Of a stretch of DNA of 64,000 bases, positions 55,271-64,000 are shown piece after piece. The notes beneath the pieces were generated by a model. The model saw only the letters and a program-made list of their open reading frames with translations, was not told the DNA's origin and did not search any database. Position numbers and translations under genes: made by a program. Source of the stretch: Dipteris shenzhenensis (lineage: Eukaryota > Polypodiophyta > Polypodiopsida > Gleicheniales); assembly GCA_047967505.1 (NCBI GenBank), contig CM106538.1; one strand, 5' to 3'. Position 1 is the first letter of the stretch; every line of letters begins with the position of its first letter.

Positions 55271-56689
55271 CATATAGCTCGGGACAACCATGAAAGACGT
55301 ATGTCATCCCACACAAACACATCGTCACACACTGGATGCCATGCTCTTGAATGTCTGGTGCTCCAATGCTACTCATCATCATTTCCCAAAAATCCCCATA
55401 GAAGTATCTACCATCTCAAGAAAATATCTACATCAGTGTAGAGTCTTTATGAGAGTGTCCATAGCTCAAAGCCACCACCAACTAGCTATGTACATAGCTA
55501 TGCACCTACCCATCAGCATGCAACAAGTGAAAAACATTTTTACTTTTTTATCCACACATCGGGACCACACACTGGGACCAATGGGCTCTGACATCTCCCA
55601 TCAACACTCTAGTGCCTAGCACCCGGTGATCAGCACCCAGTAAAGGCTCCCCTACACGAAACAAACAATGCCATATGCTGGCTCACCTCCATCGACAACA
55701 GCCTCTCCAGCAAAGAGCCTATCCGTCCACCAATGCATGCATCACCGATGGCTCAGTCTCGTGTAGATGACTAGCACAAACAGAATCTTGTGAAGATTCT
55801 GATGCATCTTGTGAAGATTTTGACAAATCTGTGAAGATTCCAACGCTTGGACCATAGGCGTGGAGTCTTATCCACTTGCCACATCATCAAGCACCTTGAT
55901 GTGCACTGTGTACCTAACTTATCCTCTACCACGTCATCCAAGGTGCTACCACGTCACCAATCTATTTCCCAACTGTCACCACTGACACGTGAGCATGCCA
56001 CATCATCTGCCATGGTGGCAACCATGTTAGCACTACCAGCTCATCAACCACGTCATCATGCCATGTCAGCACTACCAGCTCATCAGCCACATCACCAAAT
56101 TACCACGTCATCATTGACACATCATCTACTGTGTCATCAATGACATCACCTACCACGCCATCTGTGCCACATCATCATTACCACGTGGTAGTCTGACCCC
56201 TTGCTAACATCAACAGACCATGTTTAGGTGAACTTGACCTTGGGTTAGGTCAACCAGTGCCACATCAATAGCACAATCATCACACTGACCTCTGCAGGCA
56301 CACACAGTGCTCCACAGGCACTTCATGTGACCACTCCTACCACCTCATCACTGCTTCATAGGCACACCTCTTGCTAGTAGCCATAGTGCCACATCATCAC
56401 TGCATGTGACCCCCAGTGACATCATCATTGAGCACCATTTGCACTCCTTTTGCCCCTCCACCTAAATCAAGTCGTATCTCTTGATCCAGGAAGAATTTGA
56501 GGGCACTCCGAAAAGGAAAGTTGCTCAATTTTTTGTGCTCTACACGCTTGTCACATTATGTGCACACTTTGATGCAAGTTACACTCACATTTGAGACTCA
56601 CCGACAAAACCACTTCCTTCATGTACATTTGCCTCTACATCAACGCATCTGACCCAACACTTAAAAAGAACAAAAGAAAAGGAATTAAT
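55271..56689. other. Spacer rich in CCACGTCATC-like words
   Basis: No coding feature is supported. From 55860 to 56430 the plus strand repeats CCACGTCATC, CCACATCATC and CTACCACGTCACC at irregular spacing, a degenerate repeat that also creates several ACGTCA/TGACGT motifs. Confidence 0.6.
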
Positions 56690-57354
56690 TGTTGTTCTTA
56701 TTAGATATGCTCAATGCCCCACCCTCCTGGTAACCACCAGTGGTCCAAGGTGCTCAAGTTGTAAGGCCCCCATATGAGGAGAAGCCATGTGTGAGCCCAG
56801 GACACTAGATGGATCCTGACCTGCATGTCAGATGAGGTCTATCAATGAGACTGTTGATGGTAGAAAGGTGATTGTGTGGGAGCCCCTTATTCTTACTAGG
56901 GCCTAGGGGCCAGCAGCCCCACTAGTGGGGGCTCGGGGGCAGGAGACCCCGAGGCAACAGTATAGGGAATATTCCTTGAATATTCCATGGACGACTGGTT
57001 GGTTCCACCAACTAGGTTGACTGGTCGGCTTCATCAACTAGATTGATCGGTCGGTTCCACCAACTATGTTGATTTGGCTACCTGCCCTCATAGCTATAGA
57101 GAGGCCTCAAAGAGGTGACCTCCCCAGTCCATTATATCAGATCAGTTCAGATTAGATCAGATCTTTCAGCTAGTAGCTCTTCACCTAGTATCTGTCTACA
57201 TCTCCATCTAAGCTCCATTGTGGGAGAAGATTGGTGGATGGAGCCATCATCTGTACTACATCAGTATTGAAGGAAAATTTTATTCATCTCCAGTTTGTTG
57301 TGTACTCTCTATTCTGTGTTCAGTTTTTATTTTGCTATGCCATGTAATTTAACA
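56690..57354 (+). repeat. Copia-A-type 5' LTR (about 665 bp)
   Basis: It begins near TGTTGTTCTTATTAGATATG and ends TTTAACA, next to the primer-binding-like TGGTATCACAACCCAGGCGG. It contains AGATCAGATCAG and TTCCACCAACTAGGTTGA type short repeats. It shares CCCATATGAGGAGAAG with the LTR at 38071. The exact first base is uncertain. Confidence 0.75.
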
Positions 57355-57427
57355 TGGTATCACAACCCAGGCGGCTCTAAGGATTAAAGCATAGAAGAGA
57401 GAAGAGGGCTTCAACAGCATACGGAAT

Positions 57428-58017
57428 GATGGCAACAAGAAGCAGCTCGAGTTCAGCAACTACTACTACACCAACAATCCAGGCATTGAGGATTCGCCCA
57501 CCAGCCTTCACTTAAGGCAAGCTAGACGGTATGAACTACACTCTGTGGAAGTTTAAAATTACTGTTATTCTAGATTCATATGAGCTTCTAGAGACAGTAT
57601 TAGGGACTGACCCAGAACCACAAGGAACCCCTGACCCAGTAAATCCGGGGAGTACGATACCTCCTAATGCTGACCTTCTATGAGCTTGGAAACATAGGAG
57701 CGGAGATGCTCTGTGTGCCCTAGTTACAAGTACTATTGATAGTGTTTTGACCTTGATTCAGCATACATCTAAGGAAACCGTAGCCTGCAACATATTGAAG
57801 AGTCAGTATGAGACGCGAAATCAGACAAGGATCTAGAACTTGGAGAATCAACTCGCAACTGAGAAGTTTAATGAAGGAGAGATAGCGGAGCCGTTCATGA
57901 CCCGAATCAAAAATCTGCATGACCAGATGGCTGGTGCTAGGATACAAAAAACTAGCAAAGAGCTAGCTCTGCAGTGTCTCTGGATATGTCCACCAAGGTT
58001 GGATGAGCTAGAAACTA
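57428..58017 (+). pseudogene. Copia-A gag N-terminal part, with stops
   Basis: It starts MATRSSSSSATTTTPTIQAL and continues NYTLWKFKITVILDSYELLE, NILKSQYETR, NLENQLATEKFNEGEIAEPF and CLWICPPRLDELE. It is homologous to the minus-strand gag at 54211-53432. A TAG at 57834-57836 replaces the Gln seen in that copy. It ends abruptly at the Copia-B junction. Confidence 0.85.
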
Positions 58018-58137
58018 GAAATACCACTAGAAGTGACTGTGTGGTCAAATACCACTCTCGTCAGTTTTGCAGATTTGCCCTTGTGAGGCAGAAGTTGTGT
58101 TTTTTTGCAGTGACAGAATATTTTGCAGTGTTTCATA

Positions 58138-59016
58138 ATGGCATCTGATGCTCTTTCATAGATTGTCACTGAAAAGCTTGACAAGAACAACTTCCAAGCA
58201 TGGAAGTTTAGAATAACGAATTTCCTTAAGGGAAAAGGCTATTGGGAGTTCATTACTGGAGCTGAACAAGAACCAATTATTCCGACTGTTCCCAATCAAT
58301 AAGAGTTGCGTGCATTTAAAGACTGGCATGAGAGAGCCGAAAAAGTTATGTTCTAGCTGTCTATCAGTATTTCAGATTCTATGATTGTCCATATTCAAGA
58401 TGCAAGCACGTCGAAGGAGGTGTGGGATACTTTGACAAAAATGTATAGCACAAATATGCAAGCCAGGAAAACGCAGCTCAAGAAAGAGTTGCATAATGTG
58501 GAGAGAGAAAATATGAGCATCAATGACTACCACATGAAGGTGAAGAAGATTCCAGATGCACTTGCTTCTATTGGGTTGCCAGTGGAAGATGATGATCTCG
58601 TTTCTATGACCTTGAATGGTCTAGGAAAGAATTATGCACAATTCCAGACATCCATTTACATCTGTGAGAATTTTCCTGATTTTGAGGAGTTGATTGCTCT
58701 TCTAATTTCTGAAGAGCAGAGAAATGGTGGTGCATCTTCTTCAAGAGGAACTTCAAATGAAGTGGTCTTCTACTCAAATGCTGGAAGAGGTAGAGGTAGA
58801 GGTAGAGCAGGCCAATTTGGAGGCCATGGCAGAAATCAGAATATGCAGCAAATTCAAGAAAACCAGTCCTATGGAGGAGGACATGGTAACTTTAGAGGTA
58901 GGGGGAGCCAAAGAGGTCGTGGTGGATGGCACAGAGGCCAAAATGCAAACAACAATGTTGAATGCTACTACCATGGTAAAATGGGTCATATGGTTAAAGA
59001 CTGCTATAAAAAGTAG
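58138..59016 (+). pseudogene. Copia-B gag
   Basis: It starts MASDALS followed by a TAG that the minus-strand copy also has. Then come VTEKLDKNNFQAWKFRITNF, further stops, and an open part 58381-59016: IVHIQDASTSKEVWDTLTKM, NVERENMSINDYHMKVKKI and ALLISEEQRN. A Gly/Arg-rich segment (GRGRGRGRAGQFGG) precedes a zinc knuckle ECYYHGKMGHMVKDC, whose second Cys is His. It is UBN2-type copia gag. Confidence 0.9.
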
Positions 59017-59025
59017 AATGACATC

Positions 59026-59559
59026 ATGACTGGAAAATTGCAGCAAGGCAATTATGCATCCTATAGTAGACAGGGTGATGACAAAAATGAGCATTTGTTT
59101 ATGGTGCAGCACATGACCAATTCTATGACAAGTGCTAAAGAAAGCAATGATGTGTGGTATGTTGACTCAGGTGCATCAAACCACATGACAGGTCATGCAG
59201 AATGGATGTAGGATGCAAGGAAAATGGAAAGAACAGGATTTGTGGAGACTAGTGATGGTACTACACATCCTATTATGCATATTGGTAAAATTCCTTTGTC
59301 TATGCAGGATGGAAAAAAGAAATACCTGTCTGATGTATTTCATGTCCCGAATATCACCAAGAACCTGGTTTTTGTTGGTCAAATGGTTGAGCAGAGCTTG
59401 CAGGTCAGATTTAATCCTCATGGATGCTTTGTTGAGGATATGAAAAATAAAGGTCGCTTGATAGCAAAAGGGAAGAAGAAGGGCAGGATGTTTACGTTGG
59501 ATGCAGACATGCCTGAATTGAGTGCAGCAATGTTTACACATGGGACCAGTGTAGTTTGA
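59026..59559 (+). pseudogene. Copia-B protease and pre-integrase region
   Basis: VWYVDSGASNHMTGHAEWM contains the aspartic-protease active site DSGA. A frame change at about 59211 leads to FVETSDGTTHPIMHIGKIPL, KKKYLSDVFHVPNITKNLVF and VGQMVEQSLQVRFNPHGCF. Confidence 0.88.
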
Positions 59560-60243
59560 GATAGTGATATCTAGCATAAATGCATTGGTCATGTTAATGT
59601 ACAATGACTTAAATTAATGCAAGCCCAAAATATTATTGCAGGATTGCCTAAGTTCAAGGTTGCAGAAATGCATAAGGTATGTGAAGCCTGTCAATTTGGA
59701 AAACAGGCAAGGAAACCATTTCCTAGACATGTTCAAGAGAGTAAGAGGCCATTGGAATTAATCCACTCTAATGTGTGGACTACTAAAGCTGCATCTAGTG
59801 GAGGCTGTCATTATTTTGTCACTTTTATTGATGACTACAGCAGAAAAGTTTGGGTGTATTTTATGAAAAAGAAAAGTGAAGTATTTGGGCATTTCAAAGC
59901 TTTTAAAGCTACGGTTGAAAAAGAAACAGGCCTACAAATAAAATGCCTAAGGTTAGATGGAGGGGGAGAGTACCTGTCAAGTGAGTTTGCAATTTTCCTG
60001 CAAGAGCATGGCATAAAGCAACAATATTCATGCAGTCATACCCCACAACAAAATGGACTTGCGAAAAGGAAAAACAGGCATATTGGAGAGGTATCTCGTG
60101 CCATGCTCAACGAAAAAGTCTTGCCATATTATTATTGGGTTGAAGCAGTTGCTACAGCAGTCTACATAATGAAAGTTTTTTGTTGCATTGCCTATGTTCA
60201 TGTGCCAGATGAGTTGGGATCCAATTTTGGATCCAAAAGCTGA
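59560..60243 (+). pseudogene. Copia-B integrase with altered catalytic residues
   Basis: The zinc-finger region (VCEACQFGKQARKPFP) is followed by the core. The usual H-S-D-V-W motif reads LIHSNVWTTKA (Asp to Asn). The second Asp remains in LRLDGGGEYLSSEF. The Glu block reads QQNGLAKRKNRHIGE (Glu to Lys). A deletion joins VATAVYIM to KVFCCIAYVHVPDE. Loss of two of three acidic residues rules out activity. Confidence 0.9.
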
Positions 60244-62363
60244 GAAGTGCATCTTTATTGATTATTCTCTACAGTAGAAAGGGTATAGATGCTATAACCC
60301 TTCTACTCGTAAGTTTACAGTGAGCAAAGATGTTGTTTTTGATGAGATGAACAGTTGGTATAAACCAGTAAATGTGATTGATGATGTAGATGCACAAAAT
60401 GTTAATGCTGCACATAATTCACAGCAGCAATCACAAAATATTAGTGGACCTGTAGTGTCCTCTAGTAGTGGTTCACATACTTCGCCATAAACAGGAAGAT
60501 CTATTGAGATCAGGAGGATCTCCTCAAAGTAATGCAAATAGTGGTATGCAAGTATCACGAAAAGGAAAAGAGAAAGTAGATCAGCCCATGGTTGATGTGA
60601 ATGCAGGTCAATATTATGTGGATGGTGAATCTAGTGGCTCAGAACAGAGCCTTGATGATGAGTTTGTTATTCCTTCTATTATTACACTTGGAGTAAGGAA
60701 GACAAAGGATGTTTTGAGAGCACCTAGTATTGAGCCTATTTTGCGTAGGTCTACCAGAGCTAGGTATCCTACGGATAGGCTGAAATATGATGGATTTACA
60801 ACCATTCACTATGCCTATATGGTCAAAGTGATACAAGAACCAGAACCCACTTCTTTTGAGCAAGCCATGGAAAAAGAGAAATGGGACAAAGCCATGGATG
60901 AAGAAATGGATGCCTTGGAAGAAAATGCTACATGGGAATTGGTGCCTTTTCCTAAAGACAAGAATGCAATTGGCTGCAAGTGGGTTTATAAGGTGAAGCA
61001 CAATGCAGATGGTTCTATGAGTAGATACAAGGCAAGATTAGTTGTCAAGGGGTATGCACAGAAATATGGCATTGATTATGAAGAAACATTCAGTCCGGTT
61101 GCAAGGATGGCAACCGTAAAAGCAGTCATTGCTATGGCTGCATCAAAGGGATGGTCTTTACATCAGATAGATGTAAAGAATGCTTTCTTACATGGTGATT
61201 TGCAAGAAGAGGTCTATATAGAGCAGCCACTAGGTTATGTTCATGCTATTCATCCTGAGTTTGTTTGCAAGTTGAAGAAAGCCTTGTATGGCTTGAAACA
61301 AGAACCCAGAGCATGGTTTGACAAGATAGGATAGTATCTTGTCACTATTGGCTTTCATATTTTCAAGGCAGATTTCTCACTTTATGTGAGAAAAATAGAG
61401 AAAGGCATTATGCTACTTGGCATTTATGTTGATGATTTGATCATCGCAGGTGATAGTGATAAAGATATCCTTCATGTGAAAATGCTATTGAAGCAAAAGT
61501 TTGAGATGAAGGATTTGGGAGAGCTGTGTTACTTCTTGGGCATTAACATGGCTCTTACAGAGGCAGTATGGATTGGACATGCTGTCCAAATATGGGATGA
61601 TAGGCTATAAGCCTATTTCAGTTCCTTTGGAGTAGAATGTGAAGTTGAGCGCAAATGCAGGTGAGCTTCTGGAAGACCCTACTATGTACAGACGCATAGT
61701 AGGAAGTTTGATTTATATGACTATTACCAGGCCAGATTTGAGCTATGCTATTGGGTTGGTAAGTCAGTTTATGCATGCTCCAAGGAAACCGCATTTGGAT
61801 GTGGCTAGACGGATACTGAGGTATGTTAAGTCCACATTGCAGTATGGATTATTTTATGAGACTGGTGTTCATATACAGTTGCATGGATACACTGATGCTG
61901 ATTGGGTTGGTAGTATTTCTAATAGACGATCTACAAGTGGATATATGTTCTCTTTTGGGAGTGCTGCTGTCACTTGGAGCACCAAGAAATAGCCTACAGT
62001 TGCCTTGTTGAGCACAGAGGCTGAGTACAAGGGTGCAGCAATGGTTGCATGTGAGGCAGCTTGGTTGCATAAGGTACTTTATGATATGCATCAGTCTATA
62101 GATGGGCTAGTTGTCATTTATTATGACAACATGAGCAGTATACACTTAGCAAATAACCCAGTCTATCATGCTCGAACAAAGCACACTGAGGTGCATTATC
62201 GCTATGTGTGGGAGAAGGCTCTAGTAGGTTTTATGGATCTAGTTTATGTCATCACAGAGGATCAGGTAGATGACATATTCACAAAGGCATTGGGTGCACA
62301 GAAGCTGCGCAAGTTCATAGACCTGCTTAATGTGCAAGAATTGGGATTGAGCTCGAGGGGGAG
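60244..62363 (+). pseudogene. Copia-B reverse transcriptase and RNase H
   Basis: The linker has [22 protein letters not shown] has [76 protein letters not shown] and IYVDDLIIAG; a deletion follows LCYFLGINMA. RNase H has GSLIYMTITRPDLSYAIGLV, YTDADWVGSISNRRSTSGYM, LSTEAEYKGAAMVACEAAWL and YRYVWEKALVG to VDDIFTKALG. TAGs near 60275, 61332, 61633 and 61990 stand at likely Gln positions. Confidence 0.9.
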
Positions 62364-62704
62364 TGTTGAGATATCAAGCTCCACTCTGATATGCCATGGT
62401 GATCATTGTGCATTTATGTCACCAACTTGTTAGCTGCAGATGCAGTTGGTACACCACCCATGGATGACAACTATCTTTATGTACTCTAGTTAGTGGCTCA
62501 GTTAGTATGCCACCTTAGTTAGCTGAGCTTGGTTTGAGACCCACATATAGGGTTCACCTATTCTTTTGTACTTAGAGTTCTTTTGGCTTTCACAACTAAG
62601 AAGAGGAAAACTATTTTCAACCTCCACCTTTATGTATATTCCCCCATTGTGTATGTGAGAAAGCTACAAGTGAGACTCCTTCCTTCTCTCCCACTCTCTT
62701 CACA
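62364..62704 (+). repeat. Copia-B 3' LTR
   Basis: 341 bp, starting TGTTGAGATATCAAGCTCCA and ending CTCTCTTCACA. It matches 54920-55270 in reverse complement with scattered differences. Confidence 0.93.
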
Positions 62705-64000
62705 GTTGTTACACCACCGGAAAAGCCATTGCCGTGATGGGTAAGGCAGCACTACGACCATGATAACTAGATGCCTATGTCTGTTGAGCAGCATGCAGAT
62801 GGACCAAGGCTGTCTCAGAGAATCGAGGAGCAAAAGAGGGCTTCTACTCACATAGTCAATATGAGTCAATATGGCCTTGATGGCTGAGATTATTGCAGTA
62901 GTAAAGGAGCCTGCGAGTTTGGAGGAAGCACTTGTAGACTGAGATTGGAAAAACACTATGCAAGTAGAATATGACACCATCATGAAGAATGAAACTTGGG
63001 AGCTGGTAGATCGACCATCTAATAGGAAAGGTTATTGGCACCAAGTGGGTTTGGAAGGTAAAGTACAAGGCCTATGAGACTTTGGAAAAGTACAAAGCCA
63101 GATTTGTTGCACAAGGATTTTTGCAGTTGAAGGGTTTGATTTTCAGGAATCTTTCGCTCCAACTACCAGAATGACCACTATTCGCACAGTGCTATTGGTG
63201 GCTACTCATAAAAAGTGGCTAGTTTATCAAATGGATGTTAAATCAGCATTCTTGAATGGTGACCTCAAGGAGGACGTGTATGTGGCTCAGCCACTTGGGT
63301 TTCAGGCCCCCCATTCTAAGAGCAAGGTATGTAAGCTAAAGAAGGCTGTGTATGGGCTGAAACAAGCCCCAAGAGCATGGTACCAATGGATAGACAAATT
63401 CTTTCATAAATTAAACTTCAAAAGATGTGCCTCAGATGCTAATGCGTACAGGAAAGGTGGAAAATCTGCTATTATTATTTTATATGTGGATGATCTCCTT
63501 ATTACAGGTGACTATGAAGACATGATTTAGCAGACTAGAAAGGCATTGAGCATAGAGTTTGAGATGATAGACTTAGGCTTGATGCACTACTGTTTGGGGA
63601 TTGAATTTTGGCAAGAGACAAGCAAGATCTTCATCTCTTAGCAGAAATATGCAAGGGAGATCTTGAAGGCATTTAGTATGTCCAAGTGCAAGGAGATAGC
63701 TACACCTATGGAGGTAAATGTGAGGCTATCTATGGAGGATGCCTCACCACCAGTAGACATTAGGAGGTATAAGAAGTTGGTTAGAAATCTCGTCTATCTG
63801 TGCAACACCAGATCGGATAGTAGTTTTGCTATTGGTGTTTTGAGCAGGTTCTCCAATAAGCCTCGGGAGAATCATTGGAATGCAGGGATGCGGGTGCTCA
63901 AGTATGTGAAGGGCACTCTTGATTATGGCATTACTTATGGTATGGTCACTTCCTTGGCTGGTCATTGTGACTCATATTGGGGGCTGGAGATGTTGATTCT
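62705..64000 (+). pseudogene. Copia-A pol remnant (RT, start of RNase H), runs off the window
   Basis: Beginning with decayed linker sequence (RIEEQKRASTHIVN, NETWELVDRPSNRK), the open stretch 63171-63530 encodes YQMDVKSAFLNGDLKEDVYV, CKLKKAVYGLKQAPRAWYQW and IIILYVDDLLITGDYEDM. After stops it continues to YLCNTRSDSSFAIGVLSRFS and HWNAGMRVLKYVKGTLDYGI. It is homologous to the minus-strand Copia-A pol at 38437-40288. Integrase and gag C-terminus are missing where Copia-B sits. Confidence 0.88.

Larger units (their letters stand above)
58018..62704 (+). mobile_element. Copia-B retrotransposon, 5'-truncated
   Basis: This holds leader, gag, protease, integrase, RT, RNase H, purine tract (GAGGGGGAG) and a 341-bp 3' LTR (62364-62704). 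The 5' LTR and primer site are missing, and the left end joins Copia-A gag at 58018. Homology to 54237-55270 fixes the family. Domain order is copia. Small deletions remove part of the integrase C-terminus (near 60171) and part of RT (near 61560). Confidence 0.92.

Overview
The window is repeat-dense nuclear DNA from a land plant. The evidence is plant-type (TTTAGGG)n telomere-like repeats, Ty1/copia and Tat-lineage Ty3/gypsy retrotransposons with the extra RNase H typical of plants, a complete CACTA (En/Spm-type) transposon with spliced genes, and MITEs. I see no intact host housekeeping gene, tRNA or rRNA. Heavy nesting suggests a large genome; a non-flowering plant is possible but not provable from this sequence.

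Layout. 1-1145: 3' end of a copia element (Copia-1). 1146-3560: decayed minus-strand gag with four zinc knuckles. 3700-7700: short tandem repeats, an 8-bp-TSD MITE (MITE-B), a 900-bp homopurine block and intergenic sequence. 7686-9050: a ~183-bp satellite abutting a decayed minus-strand transposase-like gene (9060-9700). 10666-19666: a complete 9,001-bp CACTA element with ATA target duplications, a minus-strand TNP2-like transposase, a plus-strand TnpA-like gene and three arrays of the palindrome GTCGCTATATAGCGAC. It splits an older minus-strand coding remnant (10430-10662 plus 19670-20835), which also carries MITE-A. 20985-21450: interstitial telomere-like repeats. 21455-22725 and 24893-28180: two copies, one partial, of a minus-strand gene with a ParB-like domain followed by a DNA N4/N6-type methyltransferase domain. 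23078-24001: GA microsatellite. 28789-34671: a complete minus-strand Copia-1 with 182-bp LTRs and TSD TGTGC, inserted in a 160-bp tandem repeat. 35279-38440: orphan LTR, non-coding body and copia 3' end. 38437-54236: minus-strand Copia-A, cut by a full-length plus-strand Tat element (40293-52332, TSD CCGT), which holds a solo LTR of its own family (TSD CTAT), a MITE-A and a MITE-B. 54237-55270: minus-strand 5' end of Copia-B. 55271-56689: CACGTCA-rich spacer. 56690-64000: plus-strand Copia-A split by Copia-B.

Relationships. Nesting gives an order of events: Copia-A, then Tat, then the solo LTR and MITEs within Tat; the satellite neighbourhood and old coding remnants came before CACTA and MITE-A. 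Copia-1 looks youngest (about 5 differences between its two 182-bp LTRs). The most unusual content is the decayed, intron-containing ParB-like plus DNA methyltransferase gene. That pairing is familiar from phage and bacterial modification genes but unexpected in a plant nuclear repeat region. Many premature stops in the retroelements are TAG where the family has Gln (CAG), as expected from deamination at CHG-methylated cytosines.
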